Assembly (NCBI RefSeq): GCF_907165205.1
Contig: NC_058193.1
Coordinates: 23,449,521-23,513,520 of the forward strand
Direction of reading: 5' to 3'
From: Coccinella septempunctata
Taxonomy: Eukaryota; Arthropoda; Insecta; Coleoptera; Coccinellidae
DNA length: 64,000 nucleotides
The position numbers and the translations under genes are program-made. Shown here piece after piece: positions 34,465-45,849 of the stretch. The notes under the pieces are model-generated. The model was not told the origin of the DNA. It did not search any database and worked only from the letters and a program-made list of their open reading frames with translations. Position 1 is the first letter of the stretch, and each line of letters starts with the position of its first letter.

Positions 34465-35077
34465 ATCATCATCATCATCATCATCATCATTTATTTTGCC
34501 TATTAGAAATTACAATTCTAGGACACGTCAATTCATCATATATCAAGTACATATACATTCAAAGACATAGTTTAAAAAAAATATATATATCGAGGACAAA
34601 AAAAAAAAAACAGCTGAATGCAACATGCTCTTATCCTAGGTCGCCACCCACAATAAGTTCCCGGAACTCAGTAATATCATACACAGCCTTACCTCCTAAA
34701 TAGTTTTTGAGAGTTCTCTTGAATTTTTTCATGGGTAAGGTGGTGAGCGAAAGAGGTAGGATGTTATATATTGCGATCCCGGCACACATCGGAGACCTCT
34801 TCATGTACTCATGTGACGAAGTTAAAATTCTAACCTTGTGTCACAGATTACAGAGATTCTCTGTAATCTGTGCCTTGTGTCTATTTCTCGTGGGGTAGTC
34901 ATGGATATCGGACTGTCGAACATGAGAGCCACGGGTAGAGTGGATATGACACAAGAGTTTGAGTATAAACGTGGCTGGAACTGTCAAAATACTAGAAGAT
35001 CTAAATATCAGCCTACAGGTCTCTCTGAATGGAATATCATAAATGAGCCTCACTATTCTTTTCTGCTGAACGATTTC
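34465..35077 (-). mobile_element. 5'-truncated non-LTR retrotransposon inside element E copy 1
   Basis: The plus strand opens with a (CAT)n tract at 34462-34491, so the element lies on the minus strand with a trinucleotide 3' tail. The minus-strand protein fragments are RLIYDIPFRETCRLIFRSS, ILTVPATFILKLLCHIHS and DIHDYPTRNR. This is the C-terminal signature of CR1/Jockey-like polyproteins, which end in an N-T-R-N-type motif. Further on come KKFKRTLKNYLGG and FRELIVGGDLG before a stop near 34640. The other two copies of element E are uninterrupted at the same point, which gives the insertion point exactly. The flanking repeat is at most 3-5 bases (TTC). Confidence 0.85.
34842..34872. repeat. 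31-bp palindrome inside the non-LTR insertion
   Basis: CACAGATTACAGAGA and its exact inverse flank a single T. The palindrome sits between two direct copies of CCTTGTGT. It interrupts the otherwise continuous polyprotein frame, so it probably arose after or during insertion. Confidence 0.85.
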
Positions 35078-36035
35078 AATGTAAGAGAATTTATATAATG
35101 TTTCATCTGAGTCTAAACGACTTATATTTCAGGAGAATATTTCCACAATCAGAAAGATTGTGAATGAAGAGGATGACAAAGAATTTCCTTCTATTGGGAG
35201 ACCCAAAAAGTTGTGGCATTTGAGAATTTTATATTTGAGTGAATTTATGCGAAAAGTTCACTGCAGGATTTTCGATTAATGTCATCGTAGAATAAGTTCC
35301 CGAAAATTCATTTTTCTATTCTTCATTTGACTTGTCCTATACATTGTAAATGTCTACCAATAAAGTTAATTAGGTACCAATAAATACCTAATCATTATTA
35401 TTATATCAATGCACTAAGATGAACAGCCACAAATACGCGCCAGTTGTCCTGCTAATTGTTTATACAAATGTGAAATTTTTATTCAAAGTTGAAGTTCATC
35501 TTGATTGAAACTTTCTTTAATTATTTTTACTTATATTGAAGCAAGATATGATTTTTGTTGAAGAATTTAACATTCTTGTAATTATCTGTTAATTCCTTCG
35601 GGAGATACCCATTCCCAACCACTGCAACATATGCATTTCATCTTCGGGTTTATATTTTTGAAATCTACAACTGATGTAACGTATTCAAACTTTAGCCAAA
35701 GAAGATAACGAACGTTAACTCTCCTCAATCTAATGCATATTATGACATTATACTGATCTCTTGTATTTTCCATGCAAATAACTGGATTTGGTATGCCTTC
35801 AATCAGTTTGTATAATCTTCAATTATGTTCGTCACATATTTTCCGAAGAGATTCGACATTGTGATAAAATACGTAGTAATAGAAACTTTTACTTAGAACG
35901 GGCAACATAGCGTTGATTTAAAACCCAAAAATGTTTTGACAAGCGTCATAACCCCACATTTTCGTACTATACAGAGTGAAATGTGTCAAATTTCCATGGT
36001 AGACCGACTGCTAAAATAAAAGTGAATGAAGTATA

Positions 36036-36530
36036 AAATGTAATTTCTAGAGTAAACTGTTCCTTTCTACATTTTTTTATATCCATGTCTTGGTGAAATG
36101 CAATTTTCTATACAAAAGAGGAAATATAACTTCATTTCGTGTTTATTCATGCCTTATACTCATCTTTTCCTCATCCGTCGTGACCATCAGATGATATGAC
36201 ATAAGCAGGAACCTCATTTCGAAAGAATTATTATACTCTGTTATTGAATATTTACAATAAATATGTTCGAACCTTTCCTGTTCAACGTTCGCTATCTCCT
36301 TATCGAAAAATACTCATGAAGTTGTTCGAGATCAATAAACGTCAAGTACGAGAATTTTACGAGTTCGATGCTTGAAACATCTATGAAAATATTTACAAGA
36401 TGGGCAATTATTGTCAGTCTTTGGATATTGACCTGGTTCTAAAATATTCGCATTTAAATATAGAAATACATGTACAGCATGATTGAATTTGGTTTTGAAC
36501 GAAATGAAATCCATAAGATCTTTAAGAGAA
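36036..36530. other. No gene recognised
   Basis: AT-rich spacer between two mobile elements. No coding-like frame. Confidence 0.45.
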
Positions 36531-37510
36531 GTCTGTGAACAAATGCGAAGGACTTACGGAGATGATTCCTCGATGAAAATAAGCAGGACTAGAAGGAATA
36601 GTTCTTATAAATTTTTCTCGAAATCGACCTCCCTTCCAAGATACAGCCTTTGGAAGGCGATGACGAGTTGACAGTTATTAATTTTTTTTACGGGTTCTAA
36701 AAAACACTGAGTCATAAAACTATACATAATATGAATCACTAAGTAGATGCTACTCGCACAATTTTTTTAGATTTCATAACTTTATTATTAAGGGTGGAAA
36801 ATAACAACCCTCTATGATTTTTCCTCGAGATTTGTTTTCGTGGGATAGGTTTTCGAAAAATAAAATTCTGGAATTGGAACTAAATGGTTTCCCATTCAAT
36901 TCTGGAGAAAAAAAAGTCTAATGCAGAATTTCGATACAGCCGAGACTTTTCTCGGAATAAATAAAAATTTACAAGCAGTATACGAAGGTCTATGAGGCAG
37001 AGAGTTGATGCATGTATTTTAGCGGTCATTCTATGGAACACTTATACGATGAAATGGAATGAACAGTGATCAGAACTGCTAGTTCAGAAGTTTTTATTTA
37101 TTCCGAGAAAAGTATCGACTGTATCGAAATTCTGCATGAGACTTTTTTTCTCCAGAATTGAATGGGAAACCATAAGAGATTTTTATTTTTCGAAAACCTA
37201 TCCCACGAAAACAAATCTTGGAAAATTATAAGGGGTTGTTATTTTCCACCCTTAATGATAAAGTTTTGAAATCTAAAGAAATTGTGTGAGTAACATCTAC
37301 TTAGTGCTTCATATTGTGTATAGTTTCATGACTCAGTGCTTTTTGGACCCGTTAAAAAAAAATTAAAAACTGTCAACTCGTCATCGCCTTCCAAAGGCTA
37401 TATCTTGGAAGAGGGGTTGATTTCGAAAAAAATTTATAGGAAATACCCCTGCTTATTTTCATCGAGGAATCATCTCCCCAAGTCTTTCGCATTTGTTTAC
37501 AGACACCCTG
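36531..37510. mobile_element. Fold-back element with ~430 bp arms
   Basis: The left arm (36531 to about 36967) and the right arm (about 37086-37510) are inverted copies with moderate divergence, including GGTTTCCCATTCAATTCTGG and GACGAGTTGACAGTTATTAA-like blocks. The right end is ACACCCTG at 37503-37510, but the left arm starts a few bases inside the matching position, so the left terminus is lost. The central ~120 bases are unpaired. The frames 36483-36671 and 37336-37587 are arm translations. Confidence 0.82.
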
Positions 37511-39321
37511 TGTATTCAAATATTATATGCGGAGTACAAATAAAAAGCCTATATTTTAGAATTAAAGACTACCACATTGAAATGTAGATGACCTAATTGC
37601 GATTATCAAATAATGGTACATAGAAACATTGGTGAACCCATATTGATAGAGATTGTGAAAATATGGGACTACTTATTGTTTTCATGTTTTGATGATCTAA
37701 GGTTTTCATCCTTCCTAAATTTTATGTGCCAATCATTATTTTTTCATCAAATGTTCAGATTTGAGCCGATCAATAGTCATGAGGAAGAAGTTTCACTTCT
37801 TGCCTTCAAATTGAAGAAAACTTTCAAAAATAAGCATCAAAATTTCAGAAGTTTTTGTTATTGAAAGAACATATATAGCGGGTGCTTTCAACGCTACAAA
37901 AAGTATAGTGATTTCGTCTTCGAATGTAAAAAACGCCCTGGATGGATGAAAACGTATAATAAGAGGGTTCATAATGCTTGATTCAACGAGTTACTTCCGA
38001 TACTTTGAAAGCTTTGGTAATGATGCAAGAGCAGGAGAGTAAGGCGCCATATGAACCGTGACCCAGAGACGTCAAGTGTTTCTATACATGCGAATAGCAG
38101 CCCTAACCTTAAAAAAGGAGGTTTCAATGACGTTCAATGAGCTACATTAGCCAAATTACCCTGCCAAAACTAAAAACAATTTATTGAATTTTATTTACAA
38201 TTCGTTGCACAAGGTCCGAACAACAGATCTCAATTATTCGAATACCAATTTTACCCTTTTTAAGGACATTTCCCTCTTGATATCAAATATTCTGTTCCCA
38301 TTTATTGAAAAACCTACTATATATTTTCATAGTTAAATATTTTCATAACATTTTAATTATTTTGAGACGGAGTTCAAATTTTGGTGGTGGTTACGAGTGT
38401 GGATAACAGTTGCAGAAGCACATGATTGAAATTTTCATAGTTTCTTCAACAATGGTTTGCTCCCTAGTACCAAGAGTCAAATTTCATGAATTTGATGCGG
38501 CAGTAAATGAATACCATCCATTTTAAGATTTGTATTTTTGGGGGATTGGTAGATCCTATTGCAGAGAAATATTTGTCAGGAAACATTTATTTGAATTCCA
38601 CCCAATATTTTCCATCGTAGAATACGGTGATGAATTGTTGACTACTAATTTTGTATATGTGTAGAAACTGGATCAAAACTAGCGCAGATCAAAAAAAAAT
38701 TTCATTAAATCTAAGAAAAATGAATGTTGATGGCAAAGTAGATACTTCAGGAACATAAATCTATATTAGATATTAGCAGAATTCCCCACTTTACTTTTTA
38801 CTGTGAAATAAATAAAATTAATGAATATATGCACCATCATCCTTTTGAATTTTTCGCTCTAATGATATTTCAAAAGAAAAGCTTCGGTGAATACGGATTA
38901 ATTTCATAGTGATTAGCAATGGAAAATCCCTCTTTTATTGAAGGTTTCATACATTTAACAATGCATTTTGGGAACTAAACTGAATGATTTATTCGAAACT
39001 AGTCCACATCAACTAATGATAAAATCGCTAACAATGGAATTCCGAAATATGGAAGCTCATTTTTCTCCTTTTCTGGTCACCTGAATAAGAAATGGAAAAT
39101 ATGGCCGCTACACGTGTCATAGAAATACTCAATAAGTAATATTATCTATCTTCAATACAGATAGAATGAGAAGTATGATAAAATGAACAAAATTTTTAAT
39201 CAAATAGAAAACTGAAATTAAAAAGTTCAATAAAATATCGGTTCAACAGTCATATTATATTTCATTGCTTTCTTTATTCAGGCAATACAAAGAAATAATA
39301 AAAATGAATTGAAAATTTTAT
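37511..39321. other. No gene recognised
   Basis: AT-rich. An 83-codon frame (37613-37864) ends in lysine-rich sequence without a domain. No repeat partner seen. Confidence 0.4.
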
Positions 39322-39475
39322 TGTGAGTGAGTCCTGGTCCTGAGGTAGGTAGGCAAATTATTTCAAATCGTGGCAGTAAAAATTTGAGACTCATGAAGAA
39401 TCCCAATCGAAACAAAATATGAGAGCCATTAAATCATTCACAGCATCTTCTTATTCTTCTTCTCATCATACAGAT
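39317..39475 (-). CDS. Candidate terminal exon with 3'UTR and AATAAA, minus strand
   Basis: On the minus strand CAATATTTTTCAG precedes the exon, which starts at 39475. After two bases of a split codon it encodes LYDEKKNKKML and a TGA (39438-39440). An AATAAA lies at 39317-39322, about 115 bases later. A short lysine-rich tail, stop and polyadenylation signal in order are what a last exon looks like, but 11 codons can be open by chance. No upstream exon identified. Confidence 0.22.
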
Positions 39476-40558
39476 CTGAAAAATATTGAAAATATAAGAT
39501 TATACAAGTCTTGTGATGCCCACGAGTGCTCGTTTTCGAATTTGTGACCAAATTTTGTTGTATTCATTTCAGAACATCCTGTATAGGTCCCGAAATCATA
39601 AAATGGATAACGCCTCCTTTATTTAAAACATGAGAATTCTTCATATTAACTGTTTTGATAAGATCGAGCTTTGACCTTCATCCTCTTTGTTCAAATTACG
39701 ATTCCACCCATTTTAAATATTGGAAACGTAAATTTGAATTAGTTTATTCGAAATTCAACATTTTTTTGATATGTTTCGAAAAGTATGAAGATTGGGACCT
39801 ACTTATACAGATTACAAAAGTAATTTTCTGATCATAGGGAATGCCTAGGAAAAGGAGAAGAAATGCAATAGGCCAGGTAGGGAAAAATTTCATTACAAGT
39901 GATAAATTATCCAATATTGATCCGGACTGCGCGATATTCGAAATGCCCAGCAATAGATTCACCCAATCTTCAACACATAAATTTCTCCAAATTAAACGAT
40001 AAAAATGCAATCAGGATCACACATGAATGGACAGCCATGTGCACATACACACGAGTATAGATAGTGTCCGTACCTCGCCGTAAACTGAATGGCCACATAA
40101 AAATTTTCAGCGCTGAATGCTGCAATTTTTTCTTTGGCAATAAAAAGGGGTGAAACCTTCCGTTATCGACAGTTTTTATGGATTTCTGCGCTCGGTCATA
40201 ATATATATTTTTATCTAGGTCCGATCAAGGCTTCATTCACGAAGGTCCTTTAACCGCTCCGAATCGTATTTTTCCGTTTTTATACACGGAACGGAATTGG
40301 AGATCGGTTCAGGTCCTTCTCCTCATTGATGGCATGAAGTGATAAATGCGAGGGTGTCGCATTTATCAGAAATGTGAAAAAATCAATTGATTTCCGGGAT
40401 TTTCCGATCCTTACTAGTGAGTAATCTGTGTTATGAATGTTTGTATTCGGTGTTTTATTGGAATTCAGTATTGTCAGTCGTTCTCCAATAAAACTTGATA
40501 TTGTATTGAAGTTTATAGTATATAATACGTGTTTATAATTACTGATTAGATAAATATA
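39476..40558. other. No gene; CpG-richer patch with a small hairpin
   Basis: Bases about 40040-40340 are richer in CpG than their surroundings but show no initiator, donor or frame that I trust. A 12-bp perfect stem around GGGTG occupies 40340-40368 (GATAAATGCGA arms). The rest is AT-rich. Confidence 0.35.
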
Positions 40559-41858
40559 CACTGCGCAAAAAAATTAACGCACATTATGGAAATCTCAAAT
40601 TTATTCTACAATTGAAGGTGTTCTCAATGATAATTTTTTTTATCAGAATTATGCATGCATATGTTATCCACTTTCAACGTTTTTCTTCAATACAGATGTT
40701 TTTTCCCAGCAGGAATAAAAAAAGATGATATTATCAGATTTTGAATGTATAGGCTCCATTCTAAAATCAGTTGTTTTCGATCAATTCTAGTGATCAATAG
40801 TTTTTCTTCCGTTTGATTTTCTACACTTTATCGCTATGCAACGCGAAATACGCAATTTGACCCAAGAGGAATGTGCCCAAGCGGTAGTTTTGCGAGAAGA
40901 AGGGTGGACATACACAAGAATTGCAGAAAGGTTTGGAGTTTCCCATAAAAGTGTGTTCAGGGGAGACAGGTATGAATGTCCGAAGACCAGGACAGGGTAG
41001 ACCACGGGTAACAACTGCCATTCAAGAACGTTACTTGAGAGTTTCTTCGTTGAGACAACGGTTTGCAACCGCTCGCCTCCTTCAAATTCAGCTTGAGCAA
41101 ACTCATGAGGTGCAAAATTAGCACTCAGACAATAAGAAATCGCCTCAGAGAATATGATTTAAGGCCTCGTGTCGCGGCAAGAGGCCCAGCTCTTACCCCA
41201 GCCCATCGAAGGGCGCGTTTGGATTTTGCGAGAGAGCATATCCATTGGGAAGAGGCCGATTGGGAAAGAGTTCTCTTCACAGATGAGTCTAGATTCTGCC
41301 TCTACCATTGTGATCGACGTTCCCTTGTATACAAACGTCCACATGAAAGATATGCTCAGTGCAATTTCCTGAATACTACTGGTTTCGGGGGAGGATCGAT
41401 TATGGTATGGGGTGGAATATCTTTGACTGCTCGCACAGATCTCAATCCGATTGAGCAGGTTTGGGATAACCATAGAAGGCTGAGAAGTTCAGAAAATCAT
41501 CCAGCTACTCTTAATGACTTAGGAATCTAACTCGGAGAAATCTGGGAAGGATTAGATCAGAACATTTTAAGATCACTCATGTTGAGTATGAACCGTCGTT
41601 GCCGATCTGTAATAAACGCAAGGGGTGGAAATACCAAGTATTAATTCACTTATCAGCATTTCAGTATTTTGAAAATTGTTCATTTCTCTTCTTTCACATA
41701 AGATTCGGTGAAATCCTGAATTTTTCTTCTATTTAGTGTGTCTTGTTTCGTTCAAAACCTTCCCGAGAGAACATAAAAAATAAGTTATTAAGTCAAGTAG
41801 AGTTAACTTTCATTAAAATTGAGATTTTCAGAATGTGCGTTAATTTTTTTGCGCAGTG
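40559..41858. mobile_element. Tc1-family transposon, copy B (1300 bp)
   Basis: Same ends as copy A, flanked by TA at 40557-40558 and 41859-41860. It is shorter because of a deletion of about 210 bases in the 3' part of the transposase and a small 5' deletion. The ends are better preserved than those of copy A. Confidence 0.93.
40836..41644 (+). pseudogene. Tc1-like transposase with deletion of the second catalytic aspartate
   Basis: Starts at the ATG at 40836 and retains 12 bases (four codons) after MQRE that copy A lacks. Lesions relative to copy A: about 17-18 bases are missing after VSHKSV, a one-base insertion occurs near 41116 (GCAAAATTAGC), and a deletion runs from the CACAGA codon pair directly to CTCAATCCGATT, removing the second aspartate and the residues before NPIE. 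The first aspartate (VLFTDESRFCL) and the final glutamate remain. After NPIE it reads CAG, so it does not share the stop of copy A. The antisense frame 41159-41473 is a shadow. Confidence 0.92.
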
Positions 41859-42019
41859 TATTTGAATCTCCTTTATTTTTCTAAATAGAAGATTTATCAA
41901 AGATTCATTGGGTGAACTGTCTGTAAGTCTAGTGATTGCTGTTTTGGGTGTTTGCTCACCTGCTTGCATTTATATTTGTAAATAGATGAATAAATGAGCA
42001 AACGTCAAAAGCAATTGTT
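41859..42019. other. Short spacer
   Basis: A CAGGTGAGC read on the minus strand near 41957 looks like a donor, but no exon can be drawn. Nothing else seen. Confidence 0.3.
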
Positions 42020-42368
42020 GGAGCCCAAGAGGGAAATTCGGCATTCACTCGAGCGTGTCAGATTAATATAAAGGGAGATACCTTGAACCCTGTAGAGTAC
42101 CTCTACCTAAAATTAGACCTGTATATAGGGGGAATTGTCTAGGACAGCCTGTCAGAATAGTAAAAAAACGATCATTGTACATACTCGAGCGTGTATATTA
42201 AGATATATGTGGTTAAATACATGTTGAAAAGTATGTATTCTCTTACTCTGACAATTTGAGCGAGAGGAAAATGTGTGGGAGGGCGCCAAGCTTGCAAGAA
42301 AACGTCCCCTCTTCCCTCATATTAATCCGTGACGCTCGAGTAAATCCCGAATTTCCCTCTTGGGCTTC
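42020..42368. mobile_element. ~345 bp TIR element, ends GGARGCCCAAGAGGG
   Basis: GCCCAAGAGGGAAATTCGG at 42023 is mirrored at the right, ending near 42365. Pairing spans ~55 bases and includes CTCGAGCGT and GATTAATAT. An internal CTCGAGCGTG copy lies near 42186. No coding. Unlike most MITEs here it lacks the CAGGGTG end. It has no second copy in the window. Confidence 0.8.
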
Positions 42369-43019
42369 CCAACTATACTGATTAATCGTCACGTCGTCAC
42401 TGTATTTGGACTCGGTTTCAAGGCTTCCATGATTTTACTCATAGTTTTTCCAAATACAACTCTTCGAATGTAAGATTGAAACAAAGATTGCGAGCCTACA
42501 AATCTTTACTTAGTTTACGAAATAAATTGGATATATAATAAGAAATATCAACGACATCTGGAGTGTTATTGAATTATGGAAAAAACAGGATTAATTAAGG
42601 TTGATTTTAAAATATCCTTCAGGATCGGAGGGCTGTCATCTTCTGATAACTAATCAAAGAACGATGGGTCCGAATCTGATCGAGATGACTCTGTAGTTTT
42701 GAGCACTTTCAAATTTGGCTCATAATTCAAACACAGCTTTAATTTAGTTGAAGAACATATATCAAAAAAAAGTCTGAAAAATTCTTAATCTCAGAAACTA
42801 TTCATCAGAGAAAATTATTTATTTCAATATCAGTTTTGTTTATATTGTTTGTTTTTCTTTTAATTTTAAATGTTTCTGACTTCGACTTTTTTACACCAAA
42901 CCTTCTTCTTTACCGATTTTTTTTTCTAATAGCTGAAGATAATTGCACATAGGTGCAAAAAATGTATGTTCTAATAATCAAGAATGCTCACGCCTAAACG
43001 GACAGGCAATAATGAATAC
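42369..43019. other. No gene recognised
   Basis: AT-rich spacer. Confidence 0.45.
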
Positions 43020-43606
43020 AATAATAAGAATTAATTCAGATGCATACCAACCGCCGATATGTATATCAACAAGTCTGAATTGAACTGGCCAATTAGCCAT
43101 CGTCAGGGCCCTAAATGGGGTACGCTCCATCGAAGAAAAGCAGATGCTGACCATGGTTTCGGTCTCATTTGACCTCTTCAGAGCAACATAGCTTCTCCTC
43201 CATCGGTGAATATGGGACATATGCTGTTGTCTTCGTCTGGGTTTCTATCAGGAGGCTATTGAGTCGGATATCGTTTCATAATAGGTGGCGCTCTGTGTTA
43301 CTGAATAATACTCAGTAGTGCTCTGTGTTGCTGGATAGTACTCAGTAGCGCTTGCCAGCATTGAATAAGAGTCGATCTATTCCAAACGTTCTCCATCGGA
43401 GAAGAGGCTATGTTTCTCTGACGAGGTCAAAAAAGTACGAAACCATAGTCAGCATCAGCTTTTCTTAGATGGAGCGTACTCCATTTAGGGCTCTGACGAT
43501 GGCAATAAATTGGCTAGTTCAATTAAGATCGTAACATTTGTAGATATTCATATCGGCGGGTGGTACCTATGCATCTGAATTTATCCTTATTGTAGTTCTA
43601 CTAATA
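43020..43606. mobile_element. Fold-back element with ~195 bp arms and a 30-bp tandem repeat at its centre
   Basis: The left arm (about 43020-43225) and the right arm (about 43400-43606) pair with moderate divergence, including CCCTAAATGG-GTACGCTCCATC. The unpaired centre holds two tandem 30-base units starting CTCTGTGTT (43291-43320 and 43321-43350). The minus-strand frame 42978-43220 is an arm translation. Confidence 0.8.
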
Positions 43607-43625
43607 AGTTCTAACTTCATACTGT

Positions 43626-44365
43626 GCAGCTTGGGCAAAATTCCTTGTCTACTTGGATCTCGAGAACCATAGCAGCTAGAAGGAAACGGATGACAAATTC
43701 TCTAGTTTTTTTTTTTAAAGCAGAACCGGCCTACCATTTCTAGATTTTGAGTAATGAATAGAAATTGCCATTTTCGATAATGCTAATGTGCTCGCATGAT
43801 TATACATTCTACAGGCACTTTTTCATGAGTAATGGAATGATTACGATTTCATAAAATATTTCGAATCAGCTTTTTTCAAGACATCACAGGGATTACTGAT
43901 TTTTCAAATGTAAGCTTTAGTTTGAAACTCTTTTATCTTACTACGTTTTTGCTGATTTGAAAATTGTATCATATGTAACTATTCACCTAGGAAATATTTC
44001 ATGAGAAAAAAATATGAAATTTTTTCTGCTTTTTCCAGCAGAAATTGTATAATAAGATAATGAGTAGGTAGGCGTTACCATAGCAACTGTTAAATATACA
44101 TTTATTTTTCATTGACGAAATACACTGCGATCGGAATTACCTATTGTCGAATAACTTTTTCCATGCGTCTATTTCTACTTCGGAATTATTGGAAATGACA
44201 GTTTCTCAATTTTTGTTCATAACTCAAAATTTGAAATGATAGGATGGTTCTGGGTGTTCAGATTAGTCAGGAAAAAGGAGTTCGAGAATATGTCATTCGT
44301 TGTCTTCTAGCTGCTATAGTTCTCGAGATCTCCTCAGTAGACAACGAATTTTGTCCACCTTATAC
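43626..44365. mobile_element. Fold-back MITE (family of 52151-52575), copy with long interior
   Basis: The left arm begins TTGGGCAAAATTCCTTGTC, and the right arm (about 44215-44365) ends CGAATTTTGTCCACCT. The arms include CTCGAGAACCATAGCAGC and its inverse. The ~450 base interior is not shared with the other copies, so it may carry an insertion. Confidence 0.75.
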
Positions 44366-45379
44366 AGGTTGCAACAGACTTAGTGTTTTTATGAATTCGC
44401 TACTGTAAGTAAAACACATCAAATCGGAGGAAACGTTGGCGCCTTTAGAAACTAATACCCAGACGTATCGATTTATTTCTTACATTTATTGTCTCTTTGT
44501 TTCTAAACTGATCGTACAATAGCAATAGTGAACAGAAAAATGTCTGTTTGAAATACAATATTCAGTCTGTTAGCCTTTAGTGGAAAAACTAACAATTGGA
44601 CACTAACTTTCAGGTGATGAAAATATTCTCTGGATTATTGCCAGGTCCATTTTCTTCGTTAGTTTCAGTCGTGAAATGCCTCACAACAATATCTATGAAT
44701 TTTCTCATATCTTCTCGCTCTGTTTAATACATAAGTAAACCATCAAAAGTTCGACAACTCATAAATCATCCATAACCTTCCATAACATTTATATATACAA
44801 AACTCGAACAATGCCAAGCTCAAATGCATCGGCATCGAACTTCAGAAAGCTCCAAAAGATAAACAACTTCAGACGTTCCATTTCTCTTGTTTTCTCACCA
44901 AGCTAATGTGTGCTGAAAGTTCGGAGAAACCCCACTATCTTCTTTCACACACAATTGTTCACAGGAAAAATTACTTCCCACCAAATGTCTAGCGCAATTT
45001 ATGATTCTTATCCAAAGATTCCATTAGGCGTTTAATGTATTCTTATTTTGATGACGAAAAATCCAATTTTTAAGATAAATTTTCAAGAGGGTTGTAGAAT
45101 GAGGCTGAAAAATTGTAGGTTCTGAAACGTTCAGTTGCCGTTAGGTATCATCAAGTTTGACTGAAATATAATACCTCCAATTTGGAAAGCTTTCAAGTAT
45201 CAGATTACGCAGATCGATCTATGTTTCAGTGTTATAGTCTTTCGTCCGTTTCCAGTACCCTAAGCATGATTCATAAATACGATATTTCAATGTTTATGTC
45301 TCCTCCAATGAGGAAGGAAGAACATGATATTGTGATGATTGATTGAATCGAATATGTTGAATTTAATTTAATACAATAG
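44366..45379. other. No firm gene; one open frame near 44786-44992
   Basis: A plus-strand frame of about 65 codons (AKLKCIGIELQKAPKDKQLQ...) has reasonable codons but no acceptor or start that fits. Otherwise AT-rich. Confidence 0.25.
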
Positions 45380-45430
45380 GTACAATAAAATGTATTGCCC
45401 AGATGAATTATGGAATATACGTTTTCAAAG
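45380..45430 (+). CDS. Candidate internal exon upstream of 47231
   Basis: A T/A-rich tract ending ATAG (45379) is followed by 51 bases and then a consensus donor (AAAG then GTGAGT, 45431). In the frame that continues into the exon at 47231 it reads TIKCIAQMNYGIYVFK. The start carries two bases of a split codon and the end carries one G. An in-frame stop lies 16 bases upstream of the acceptor, so the exon cannot extend leftwards in this frame. The acceptor has a weak pyrimidine tract. The phase match with the next candidate exon raises my confidence. Confidence 0.35.
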
Positions 45431-45595
45431 GTGAGTTTTTTCTGACAAAAGATGGAACTTATTGAAACATATCATCTGACAGAAAATTCCTCGATTAAAC
45501 CATTTCAGATTGTGAAGTTAACATCACCTAAAGTCGAATGCGATTCTGTGAAATTCATCTAATCAGTGAGATCCGTATGTGCATCAGTATGTCCC

Positions 45596-45800
45596 ATATT
45601 CAATATCCAGTGAGAGGATCTCGTAAACCAGAAAAGCTAGAGCAAAATAGATTTCTCATTATTTCAGAGAGCAAAGAATGGTGGAAACCGTAGGCTAGTT
45701 CGATCCTTCGTTATTGAGTTATTAGCCAAAATTCAGATCAGACGATTTCGAAAAGTTCTCATAACATTTTTGTCTTTCAAGCGACCTATCTGAAACTTGG
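45596..45800. repeat. Single-arm fragment of the 52151-52575 MITE family
   Basis: GAGAGGATCTCG through CTGAAACTTGGAT matches the left arm of the family, including AAAGAATGGTGGAAACCG and TCGAAAAGTTCTCATAAC. The opposite arm is missing. Confidence 0.65.
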
Positions 45801-45849
45801 ATATCGATTAAAATTTATTTTGGGAGGATTCTGCATTTCCTGATAAACT

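Larger units (their letters stand above)
34197..36035. mobile_element. TIR element family E, copy 1, interrupted by a non-LTR insertion
   Basis: The ends are inverted copies of TATACTGCATTCAC continuing into TTTTAGCAGTCGGTTGGCCATG. Other copies are at 49393-50594 (opposite orientation) and 59962-61032. The body is ~1.2 kb without coding capacity. Bases 34465-35077 are absent from the other two copies and are a later insertion. A short palindrome TTAGGTACC...TACCTAA lies near 35372-35393. The superfamily is unknown; the TIR is ~40 bases with TA-rich flanks. Confidence 0.85.

Noticed and set aside
34462..34491. (CAT)n tract as an independent microsatellite
   Set aside because: It is the 3' tail of the non-LTR insertion, at its exact junction.
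41159..41473. 104-codon minus-strand frame
   Set aside because: Antisense to the Tc1 copy B transposase, whose motifs are clear on the plus strand.
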